This document shows positions 1 to 5,143 of a stretch of 7,236 bases of DNA, one piece after another. Each line of letters begins with the position of its first letter. Within the stretch, counting starts at the first letter, position 1. The notes beneath the pieces were generated by a model that did not search any database, was not told the origin of the DNA, and saw only the letters and a list, made by a program, of their open reading frames with translations. The stretch covers positions 1-7,236 of the forward strand of contig JBOGGX010000182.1 in the NCBI GenBank assembly GCA_050744245.1, written 5' to 3'. The DNA is from JBOGGX01 sp050744245 (lineage in GTDB: Bacteria > Actinomycetota > Acidimicrobiia > Acidimicrobiales > JBOGGX01). The translations under genes and the position numbers were made by a program.

Positions 1-1
1 C

Positions 2-679
2 CGCCGCTCCCGCCGCCGCGGGGGTGGCGGCGGTGGCGGACCCCGGGAAGTTGCGGGCGACGTGCGACACAAGGTGGCACCGGATCCGGCCGGGGCCGGC
101 GAGGAGGAGACCGACGTGGGATCGGAACTGAGCCCGAAGGAGCAGGCCGCCATCATGGCCGAGTTCCTCGAGGGCCTGTTGGACGCCTTCGGGCTCGATG
201 GTGCGCTGAGCGAGGAGACGATCGACGACGAGACCATCGAGGTCCGCATCGAGGGCGACGCCCTCGGGATCCTGATCGGACCACGGGGCCAGACGCTGCA
301 GTCGGTCCAGGAGCTGGGTCGGGCCGCCGTGCAGCGCCGGTTGGCCGGCGGGCGGGAGGCCCGGGTGCGGATCGACGTCGCCGGCTACCGGCAGCGCCGG
401 CGGGAGGCGCTGGCCCGGTTCGTCCAGGACGTGGCCGCCGACGTCCAGACCTCGGGCGTCGCCAAGGCGCTCGAGCCCATGACCCCTCCCGATCGCAAGA
501 TCGTCCACGACACGGTGACCGAGCTGGACGGCGTCACCACCGTTTCCGAGGGCGAGGAACCCAACCGGCGGGTGGTGATCGTCCCGGTCGAGGAGCCGGC
601 CGACGACGCCGGCCCGAGCGTGCCCGCCGGGGCCGCCGCGGGCGAGGGCGGCGGCACCGAGGGCGACGACGCCGGCTGA
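2..679 (+). CDS. jag: Jag/KhpB-type KH-R3H RNA-binding protein (5' end outside window)
   Basis: This is the C-terminal part of a Jag (SpoIIIJ-associated, KhpB) protein, a cytoplasmic single-stranded RNA-binding protein normally encoded next to the membrane insertase yidC. Counting the first complete codon at base 2 as residue 1, 225 residues are visible. An Arg/Gly-rich linker (residues 1-14, RRSRRRGGGGGGGP) is followed by an acidic stretch. A KH domain spans about 75-125 with the RNA-contacting loop GPRG at 93-96. An R3H domain follows, with its R-x3-H signature (R165, H169) in the segment PPDRKIVHD, and then a Gly/Ala/acidic tail. The frame stays open to the left edge and the linker is typical of the join between an N-terminal Jag_N domain and the KH domain, so I treat the gene as truncated by the window. 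A GTG at 62 is the first possible internal start but has only a weak upstream GGGAAG. rsmG follows 37 bases after the stop. Confidence 0.88.
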   Translation, partial: RRSRRRGGGGGGGPREVAGDVRHKVAPDPAGAGEEETDVGSELSPKEQAAIMAEFLEGLLDAFGLDGALSEETIDDETIEVRIEGDALGILIGPRGQTLQSVQELGRAAVQRRLAGGREARVRIDVAGYRQRRREALARFVQDVAADVQTSGVAKALEPMTPPDRKIVHDTVTELDGVTTVSEGEEPNRRVVIVPVEEPADDAGPSVPAGAAAGEGGGTEGDDAG

Positions 680-716
680 TCGACCGGCCCCGCCCGTTCG
701 GGCCCAGCTCCTGGAG

Positions 717-1313
717 GTGCTGGGCCGGGCCCAGGCCCTCGGATTCCTCGGACCCGCCCCGGTGGAGGGCCACATCGTCCACGCCGCCGCCTTCGCCGCC
801 GCCGCCTATCCGCCCGACCTGGCCCTCGACCTGGGGGCCGGGGGCGGGGTGCCCGGCTTGTTCCTGGCGGCGGTCTGGCCCGAGACGCGCTGGGTGCTGC
901 TCGATGCCGGCCGGCGCCGCACCGCCTTCCTGCGAGACGCCGTGATCGAGCTCGGCTGGTCGGACCGGATCGTGGTACACCGCGATCGGGCCGAGGTCGC
1001 GGGGCGCGACCCCGGGTTGCGGGGGCGGCACGACCTCGTCGTCGCCCGCTCGTTCGGGCCGCCGCCGGTGACCGCCGAGTGTGGCGCACCGTTCCTCAGG
1101 GTGGGCGGCCGGCTGCTGGTGAGCGAGCCCCCCGGGCCCACGGACGGAACCCGGTGGGGCGACGCCGGCCTGGCCCGACTGGGGCTGCGGCGCGGTGCAT
1201 CGATCGTCGACGACGACGCCCCGGCCACGATCCAGACGCTCATCCAGGCCGAGCCGTGTGGCGACGACTTCCCACGCCGGGTCGGCCTGCCGGCCAAGCG
1301 GCCGCTGTGGTGA
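717..1313 (+). CDS. rsmG: 16S rRNA (guanine-527-N7) methyltransferase RsmG
   Basis: RsmG (GidB) transfers a methyl group from S-adenosylmethionine to N7 of G527 (E. coli numbering) of 16S rRNA in the 30S subunit. The 198-residue product has the Rossmann SAM-binding motif DLGAGGGVPG at residues 38-47, an acidic residue at the end of the next strand (D63), the RRTAFLRD helix (67-74), and a family-typical C-terminus (DFPRRVGLPAKRPLW). Synteny between jag and parA supports the call. The start is uncertain. GTG 717 is the only start codon I find in frame near the jag stop, but GGAG lies directly against it (713-716), too close for a normal ribosome binding site. The frame is open further upstream through a helix-like segment (RAQLLEV). 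The product is short at the N-terminus compared with usual family lengths of about 205-240. A non-standard start or translational coupling to jag is possible. Confidence 0.87.
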   Translation: MLGRAQALGFLGPAPVEGHIVHAAAFAAAAYPPDLALDLGAGGGVPGLFLAAVWPETRWVLLDAGRRRTAFLRDAVIELGWSDRIVVHRDRAEVAGRDPGLRGRHDLVVARSFGPPPVTAECGAPFLRVGGRLLVSEPPGPTDGTRWGDAGLARLGLRRGASIVDDDAPATIQTLIQAEPCGDDFPRRVGLPAKRPLW

Positions 1314-1318
1314 TCGAC

Positions 1319-1332
1319 GTTTCACGGGAAAC
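1319..1332. promoter_or_regulatory. parS: parS centromere-like ParB binding site
   Basis: GTTTCACGGGAAAC matches the conserved bacterial parS core GTTTCACGTGAAAC at 13 of 14 positions. The left half is perfect and the right half has one T-to-G change. It starts five bases after the rsmG stop and about 190 bases upstream of parA. parS sites are the nucleation points where ParB loads and then slides as a CTP-bound clamp, and they cluster near the origin and often beside parAB. Only this copy was noticed in the window. The single mismatch may lower affinity. Confidence 0.8.
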
Positions 1333-1357
1333 ATCGCCGCCAACCCTGAACCGGTGC

Positions 1358-1386
1358 TTGACCCAACCCGGCCGGCCGTGAAGGAT
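1358..1386 (+). promoter_or_regulatory. Candidate housekeeping promoter for parAB
   Basis: TTGACC (1358-1363) is a five-of-six match to the -35 box. It lies 17 bases from AAGGAT (1381-1386), which keeps the important A at position 2 and T at position 6 of the -10 hexamer. Transcription would begin near 1393, giving parA a leader of about 130 bases. The site is 26 bases downstream of parS, so ParB spreading from parS could repress it. The -10 box is weak, so this is a candidate only. Confidence 0.45.
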
Positions 1387-1399
1387 TGCACACCGATGA

Positions 1400-1420
1400 G
1401 CGAGCCCGCAGGGCGAGCGA
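1400..1420 (+). repeat. Small GCGAGC-flanked hairpin, REP-like
   Basis: A short hairpin (GCCC 1404-1407, loop GCA, GGGC 1411-1414) is bordered by two direct copies of GCGAGC (1400-1405 and 1414-1419), and GATG (1395-1398) can pair with CATC (1423-1426) outside it. The compact layout resembles dispersed extragenic hairpin elements, but one copy cannot show that it is repetitive. It lies at the very 5' end of the predicted parA leader. Confidence 0.3.
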
Positions 1421-1437
1421 ACCATCAACACAGCCCG

Positions 1438-1460
1438 TCTTCGCCGCCAAGCGGCGAAGA
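1438..1460 (+). other. Perfect 10-bp hairpin in parA leader
   Basis: TCTTCGCCGC (1438-1447) and GCGGCGAAGA (1451-1460) are exact reverse complements separated by CAA. No run of T follows, so it does not look like an intrinsic terminator. It directly abuts the 5' arm of the long-range stem at 1461, so the two helices could stack in the leader RNA. Confidence 0.7.
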
Positions 1461-1528
1461 GCTCACTGGTGCCCCCGGGTCGGCGGTGACGTGAGTTGGT
1501 GTGAGTCGAGGACGGTGCACCAGTGAGC
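1461..1528 (+). promoter_or_regulatory. 12-bp inverted repeat enclosing the parA ribosome binding site and start
   Basis: GCTCACTGGTGC (1461-1472) is an exact reverse complement of GCACCAGTGAGC (1517-1528). The second arm contains the parA GTG start (1523-1525), and the 44-base loop contains its GAGGA ribosome binding site (1508-1512). In RNA this would be a strong helix occluding the initiation codon. A 12-bp perfect match is unlikely by chance in a gap of about 200 bases. That it regulates parA translation is inference. The repeat itself is directly visible. Confidence 0.6.
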
Positions 1529-2476
1529 GACACCCCCGCCGAGGTCGCGTTCTCGTCGCTCGACCCGCCGTCATCCGAACCACCGGTGCCGATCGCCCGG
1601 CCCGACCAGGTGCGCCAGCTCCAGGACGCGCTGACCGTCGTCGACGCCGCAGCGGCCACCGCCGCGCCCCAGGACCCGTCCGAGTCGACCAGGACCCTGC
1701 CCCGCGTGCTCGCCATCACCAACCAGAAGGGCGGGGTGGGCAAGACCACCACCGCGGTGAACCTCGGCGCCGCGCTGGCCGATCGGGGCCACCGGACCCT
1801 GGTCGTCGATCTCGACCCCCAGGGCAACGCCAGCACCGGGCTCGGCCTCAACGTCCGCGACCTCGACGTGTCGATGTACGACGTCATGCTGCGGGACCGG
1901 CCGATGGACGACTGCATCGAGGGCACCTCGGTGCGCAACCTGTTCGTGGCGCCGTCGGCCCTCGACCTGGCGGGGGCCGAGATCGAGCTGGTCCCTGCGT
2001 TCAGCCGCGAGCTGCGGCTGCGGCGGGCGCTCGAGGAGGTCAGGGGCAACTACGACTACGTCCTGATCGACTGCCCGCCATCGCTCGGGTTGCTCACGGT
2101 CAACGGGATGGCCGCCGCCTCGGAGGTGCTCGTGCCCATCCAGTGCGAGTACTACGCCCTCGAGGGTCTCGGCCAGCTCCTGCGCAACGTCCACCTGGTC
2201 CAACGCAACCTCAACGGCGGCCTCGAGCTGTCGACCATCGTGCTGGTGATGCACGACGCCCGCACCAAGCTGTCGGCCCAGGTGGTGGCCGAGGTTCGCC
2301 AGCACTTCGGCGACAAGGTGTGCCGCACCGTCATCCCCCGGACCGTACGGCTCTCGGAAGCCCCGTCGTTCGGTCAACCGATCACCGTGTTCGATCCCAC
2401 GTCCAGGGGCGCCATCGCGTACCGGGAGCTGGCCAAGGAGGTGGGCGGTGACGACGCGACGCAGCGGGCTTGGTAG
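1523..2476 (+). CDS. parA: Chromosome-partitioning ATPase ParA (Soj)
   Basis: ParA is a Walker-type ATPase that binds DNA non-specifically as an ATP dimer and helps ParB-parS complexes segregate newly replicated origins. The 317-residue product has a Pro/Ala/Asp-rich N-terminal extension of about 60 residues, as in other actinobacterial ParA proteins. Next come the deviant Walker A motif KGGVGKTTT (69-77, with the signature first lysine), the Walker A' strand and loop VVDLDPQGN (94-102), and the Walker B region YVLIDCPPS. The GTG start is supported by GAGGA ten bases upstream and by the absence of another good in-frame start nearby. It overlaps parB by 29 bases, so the two are surely co-transcribed. 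The start codon sits in the 3' arm of a 12-bp inverted repeat. The origin-side location and adjacent parS indicate a chromosomal rather than plasmid Par system. Confidence 0.95.
   Translation: MSDTPAEVAFSSLDPPSSEPPVPIARPDQVRQLQDALTVVDAAAATAAPQDPSESTRTLPRVLAITNQKGGVGKTTTAVNLGAALADRGHRTLVVDLDPQGNASTGLGLNVRDLDVSMYDVMLRDRPMDDCIEGTSVRNLFVAPSALDLAGAEIELVPAFSRELRLRRALEEVRGNYDYVLIDCPPSLGLLTVNGMAAASEVLVPIQCEYYALEGLGQLLRNVHLVQRNLNGGLELSTIVLVMHDARTKLSAQVVAEVRQHFGDKVCRTVIPRTVRLSEAPSFGQPITVFDPTSRGAIAYRELAKEVGGDDATQRAW
2435..2442 (+). promoter_or_regulatory. Strong ribosome binding site for parB
   Basis: AAGGAGGT is a full-length Shine-Dalgarno sequence inside the end of parA. It ends five bases before the GTG at 2448 and fixes the parB start, giving independent or coupled re-initiation in the 29-base parA/parB overlap. 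Confidence 0.8.
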
Positions 2477-3350
2477 GGGATTGTCGGCGCTGATCCCTGG
2501 TGATGCCACCGGACCGGCGTCGACCGCGTCGGCCCTGGTCGAGCTGGCGCTGACCGATGTCGTGCCCAATCGGCACCAGCCCAGGGCCGCCTTCGACGAG
2601 GAGGCCCTCACCGCCCTCACCGGCTCGATCAGCGAGCTCGGCGTGCTCCAGCCCATCCTGGTGCGGTCGGTCGGCGACGGGACCTACGAGCTGATCGCGG
2701 GCGAGCGCCGCTGGCGGGCGGCCAAACGGGCGGGCTTCCAGACCATTCCCGCCCTCGTCCGCGACGTCGATGACGGCACCTCGCTCGAACACGCGCTGGT
2801 CGAGAACCTGCAACGGGCCGACCTCAACTCGATGGAGGAGGCGGCCGCCTACCAGCAGCTCATCGAGGAGTTCGGGCTGACCCACGACCAGGTGGCGGCG
2901 CGGGTGGGCAAGAGCAGGGCCGCCATCTCGAACACGTTGCGGCTGTTCCAGCTCCCGCCCGCGATCCAGCGGCTGGTGAGCGAGGGCCGGATCTCCGCCG
3001 GGCATGCCCGGGCCCTGCTCGGCACGCCCGACCGGGCCTACCAGGAGCGGCTGGCCCGCCAGGTGCTCGCCGACGGCCTGTCGGTGCGCGACGTCGAGGA
3101 TGCCGTACGCGAGCGGACCGGGCTCGCCGCCGACGGCGAGGGCGAGCCGGCGACGCCGCCCGCCACCCGGGCCGCTGTCGGTCGCGACCGCCTGGTGCCG
3201 GGCCTGGTCGACCTCGAGGAGCTCTTCTCCGAGCACCTGGAGACCCGGGTGAAGATCAAGCTCAGGGGTGGCCACGGCCAGATCGTCGTTGAGTTCGCCG
3301 ATCTCGAGGACCTGGAGCGGATCTATCGGCTCGTCGTCGTCATCCCCTAG
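2448..3350 (+). CDS. parB: Chromosome-partitioning protein ParB (Spo0J)
   Basis: ParB binds parS and acts as a CTP-dependent sliding clamp that recruits SMC and stimulates ParA. The 300-residue protein opens with the characteristic RRSGLGRGLSALIPG (4-18), the ParA-interacting segment. The ParB/Srx CTP-binding domain follows, with GERRWRA (85-91) and ENLQRADLN (119-127). A helix-turn-helix lies at about 144-167 (LTHDQVAARVGKSRAAISNT). After a Pro/Ala/Glu linker (about 226-246) comes a C-terminal dimerisation domain (about 249-300) ending RIYRLVVVIP. All expected domains are present at normal length. It is the last gene of the + strand block, and I see no clear intrinsic terminator immediately after the stop. 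Confidence 0.95.
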   Translation: MTTRRSGLGRGLSALIPGDATGPASTASALVELALTDVVPNRHQPRAAFDEEALTALTGSISELGVLQPILVRSVGDGTYELIAGERRWRAAKRAGFQTIPALVRDVDDGTSLEHALVENLQRADLNSMEEAAAYQQLIEEFGLTHDQVAARVGKSRAAISNTLRLFQLPPAIQRLVSEGRISAGHARALLGTPDRAYQERLARQVLADGLSVRDVEDAVRERTGLAADGEGEPATPPATRAAVGRDRLVPGLVDLEELFSEHLETRVKIKLRGGHGQIVVEFADLEDLERIYRLVVVIP

Positions 3351-3389
3351 CGGGCCGCCACGTTCGCACGTTCACAAGGCGTTCGCGGC

Positions 3390-3412
3390 CAGCTTCGTCT
3401 GACGTGAAGCTG
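3390..3412. other. 7-bp hairpin downstream of parB
   Basis: CAGCTTC (3390-3396) pairs exactly with GAAGCTG (3406-3412) across a nine-base loop, 39 bases after the parB stop. No T-run follows, so at best it is a weak or factor-assisted terminator or an mRNA 3'-end stabiliser. Confidence 0.35.
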
Positions 3413-3421
3413 AGGTTCACC

Positions 3422-3442
3422 TTGTCCACAGCCTGTGGCCAA
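3422..3442. promoter_or_regulatory. Back-to-back pair of DnaA-box-like sites
   Basis: TTGTCCACA (3422-3430) equals the GC-adapted DnaA box preferred in actinobacteria. Three bases further, TGTGGCCAA (3434-3442) reads TTGGCCACA on the opposite strand, one base different. A weaker third match (TCATGCACA on the - strand, 3446-3454) follows. An inverted pair this tight suggests a real DnaA contact. The region lies close to where the origin is expected in this gene order, but there is no AT-rich unwinding stretch and too few boxes for a full oriC. Confidence 0.45.
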
Positions 3443-3561
3443 ACCTGTGCATGATCGCGCTCACGAGCCTCGAAGGCCACGAAAGCCATCCATGGTGACG
3501 CTCGTCGCCCTACCAAAACGTGCTCGCCGCGGGCGGGGCGTGCGGCTAACCCTCGCCCGTG

Positions 3562-3579
3562 GGGTGACACCTGTCACCC
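3562..3579. terminator. 18-base palindrome: bidirectional terminator or operator
   Basis: GGGTGACA (3562-3569) and TGTCACCC (3572-3579) are exact reverse complements with two central bases. As RNA it could form a 7-bp stem with a four-base loop between the two convergent genes, 62 bases past the cwlM-like stop, although no T-run follows on either strand. As DNA it reads GGTGA-N6-TCACC, the half-site spacing of CRP/FNR-family operators. The sequence does not decide between these roles. Confidence 0.4.
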
Positions 3580-3641
3580 TGACGGCGTGGAGGAGCTGCG
3601 CCCCCACACCCATCGCCGAAGCGCTCTCTCCGCTCGCGTTT

Positions 3642-4637
3642 CTAGTCGAGGGGTGACTGCAGCCAGGCGGCCAGCCCATGGGTGAGCGCCTCGGCCAACC
3701 GGGCGCCGTGCTCGACCACGAGCGACGGGGGGCCGAGCTCGCAGACCACTGCGGGCATGCGTGTCTCCCGAAGCACGGGGACCCGCATCCCGACGGCCTC
3801 GCCGGGCGGCGCGAACAGCGGATCGGGCAGCGCCTCCAGCATGGCGCCGGCCAACCGACGCCCCCCGACCGACTCGAAGGCTCCGGTCGAGTAGTAGGCC
3901 ACCCGCCGGCCCGCGTGATCAAGGAGCGACAGCCCGACGAAGACCTCGGCCTTGAAGTCATTGGCCTCCGCCGCCTGGGTCGACTCGTTCGGGTGATGGA
4001 GGAGGGCAACGACCGCGCCGGCGTCGCGCAGTTCCCTGGCGAAGGCCCGGGCAAGGGCGGCCAGACCGCCGGACTCGCCGACGGCGATGCGCCGATCGGG
4101 CAGCGACTGGGGACCGGCCCGCAGCGCCTCGACCTCGCGCACCGCGGCCACCGTCGTGGCATCGGTGGTCCGAGCTCCCAGTCGGAGCAGCTGGGCGGCC
4201 GTGGCCCGGCCGCAGATGCCGTCGGAGTGGAGCCCGGCGTTGCGTTGGAAGTCTCGCAGGGCGCCGGCGGTGGCCGGACCGAAGATCCCGTCGACCCGGC
4301 CGGCGTCGAAGCCGAGCGCGCCGAGCAGCCGCTGGACATGGGCCACGTCGTCGCCTCGCAGCATTGGGGCCCGGTGGTAGAGGAGCCGGTCGCCGAGCTG
4401 GTAGCCCGCCTCGACCAGCGACGACCAGGTCTGGTCGCCGCATACGCCGTCGACCCGGAGACCCCGCTCCGCCTGGAAGCGACGCACCGCGGTTTCGGTG
4501 CCGGACCCGAACCAGCCCGACCGGTCGGCGTCGACGGCGAACCCCAGCCCGGTCAGCCGACGCTGGACGTCGCGCACCGATTCGCCGGCGCTACCGGGAA
4601 GCAGGGGAAGGTTGGTCACGGCAAGCGGGGCACCCAT
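3642..4637 (-). CDS. cwlM: CwlM-like protein: two peptidoglycan-binding domains plus degenerate amidase domain
   Basis: The product is 331 residues. Two PG_binding_1 domains lie at about 15-75 and 92-153, each with the typical ending DG-(V/I)-CG. An Amidase_3-fold domain spans about 182-329. There is no signal peptide or membrane segment, so it should be cytoplasmic. The zinc site appears broken. The usual GHGG histidine is replaced in VGESGG (186-191), and the SxHAN histidine is replaced in VGLSLLD (234-240). Of the canonical ligands only the late glutamate (E300 in VVCELG) is clearly kept. In Mycobacterium, CwlM is a cytoplasmic, essentially non-hydrolytic regulator of the MurA step and a PknB phosphorylation target, and it sits beside trxC-trxB2 as here. 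This protein lacks the C-terminal tail that carries the phospho-threonine in the mycobacterial protein. ATG 4637 has no clear ribosome binding site; an in-frame GTG six codons on is an alternative start. It is probably the last gene of the trx block. Confidence 0.82.
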   Translation of the reverse strand: MGAPLAVTNLPLLPGSAGESVRDVQRRLTGLGFAVDADRSGWFGSGTETAVRRFQAERGLRVDGVCGDQTWSSLVEAGYQLGDRLLYHRAPMLRGDDVAHVQRLLGALGFDAGRVDGIFGPATAGALRDFQRNAGLHSDGICGRATAAQLLRLGARTTDATTVAAVREVEALRAGPQSLPDRRIAVGESGGLAALARAFARELRDAGAVVALLHHPNESTQAAEANDFKAEVFVGLSLLDHAGRRVAYYSTGAFESVGGRRLAGAMLEALPDPLFAPPGEAVGMRVPVLRETRMPAVVCELGPPSLVVEHGARLAEALTHGLAAWLQSPLD

Positions 4638-4656
4638 GGGGCGAGACGAACGGGAG

Positions 4657-4673
4657 GCGGGACGACGTCCCGC
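4657..4673 (-). other. 7-bp hairpin upstream of cwlM-like gene
   Basis: GCGGGAC (4657-4663) and GTCCCGC (4667-4673) are exact reverse complements with a three-base loop, ending 20 bases before the cwlM-like ATG. It occupies the place where a leader structure would act, and no ribosome binding site is evident between it and the ATG. Its role is unknown. Confidence 0.4.
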
Positions 4674-4681
4674 GCGAAGAA

Positions 4682-4703
4682 GGCGGGCGATACTCCGCCC
4701 GCC
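4682..4703 (-). terminator. Terminator-like hairpin after trxA
   Basis: GGCGGGCG (4682-4689) and CGCCCGCC (4696-4703) form a perfect 8-bp all-GC stem with a six-base loop, starting 31 bases after the trxA stop. On the - strand it is followed only by TTCTTC, a poor U-tract, so termination would be partial. It may separate abundant trxBA message from cwlM expression. Confidence 0.4.
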
Positions 4704-4734
4704 CCCTTTGTAGTCGACCTCGGAGCGCCCGTAC

Positions 4735-5070
4735 CTACTGGGCGACGAGGAATTCCTCGAGGTCGGCCATCATCGCACCCTTGCCCTTGGCGCCGACCAT
4801 GCGCTTCACCGGGTTGCCATCGCGAAAAACGATCAGGGTCGGGATGCTCATCACGTCGAACCGCATGGCGAGACCCGGGTGCTCGTCGACGTTCACCTTG
4901 CCGATCACCAGCTTGCCGGCCTGCTCGGCGGCGATCTCGTTCAGGATCGGAGCGATCATCTTGCATGGACCGCACCACTCGGCCCAGAAGTCGACGATCA
5001 CGGTCTCGGTCGCGGCACCGATCTCTTCGTCGAAGCTGGTTTCGGTGAGCGTGAGGATGCCCTCGGCCAT
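4735..5070 (-). CDS. trxA: Thioredoxin
   Basis: This is a 111-residue cytoplasmic thioredoxin, the normal family length, which reduces protein disulfides with electrons from TrxB. The active site WCGPC is at 32-36 in the strand-helix context VDFWAEWCGPCKMIAP, and the cis-proline loop MSIPT is at 74-78 (P77). I chose ATG 5070, which gives MAEGILTLTE and a standard N-terminus. It is preceded by GAAAGG 11 bases upstream. The frame is open further upstream, but that extension is Arg/Pro-rich and runs across trxB, so it is not coding. trxB ends 73 bases upstream, and the gap holds a GGAAT-N18-GTT promoter-like element, so trxA probably has its own stress promoter besides read-through from trxB. 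It corresponds in position to mycobacterial trxC. Confidence 0.96.
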   Translation of the reverse strand: MAEGILTLTETSFDEEIGAATETVIVDFWAEWCGPCKMIAPILNEIAAEQAGKLVIGKVNVDEHPGLAMRFDVMSIPTLIVFRDGNPVKRMVGAKGKGAMMADLEEFLVAQ

Positions 5071-5110
5071 CAGGTCTCGTACCTTTCTTGTTACGCGGAC
5101 TGGTGTGGTG

Positions 5111-5136
5111 AACGCCTGCGTCGCCCGTGGCATTCC
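5111..5136 (-). promoter_or_regulatory. SigR/SigH-type promoter candidate for trxA
   Basis: On the - strand, GGAAT (5136-5132) is followed after exactly 18 bases by GTT (5113-5111). This is the GGAAT-N18-GTT form of promoters recognised by the thiol-stress ECF sigma factors SigR (Streptomyces) and SigH (Mycobacterium), whose known targets include thioredoxin genes. Predicted transcription would start near 5104, about 34 bases before the trxA ATG. The match is read directly. The sigma factor assignment is inference. Confidence 0.6.
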
Positions 5137-5143
5137 GGCCTGG

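Larger units (their letters stand above)
3351..3641. other. Non-coding gap between convergent parB and cwlM-like gene
   Basis: No convincing gene is seen: the small open frames here lack ribosome binding sites and recognisable protein features. The gap begins with three spaced copies of CGTTC(G/A)C (3361-3367, 3369-3375, 3380-3386). A hairpin, a DnaA-box-like pair and an 18-base palindrome follow, listed separately. The stretch from about 3444 to 3560 shows nothing I can name. Confidence 0.6.

Noticed and set aside
1571..2656. Open frame of 361 codons on the - strand opposite parA
   Set aside because: It runs antisense through the ParA Walker motifs and has no recognisable protein features.
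3351..3641. Idea that this gap is the complete replication origin
   Set aside because: Only two good DnaA-box-like sites and no AT-rich unwinding region are present, and dnaA and dnaN are not adjacent.
3340..3656. Small open frames on both strands in the parB-cwlM gap (73-76 codons)
   Set aside because: There is no ribosome binding site, no coherent hydrophobic or domain pattern, and one frame overlaps the end of parB. They are compatible with chance.
3678..5048. Open frame of 456 codons on the + strand opposite the cwlM-like gene
   Set aside because: It is a shadow of the - strand gene, with low-complexity Arg/Gly/Pro composition and no family features.
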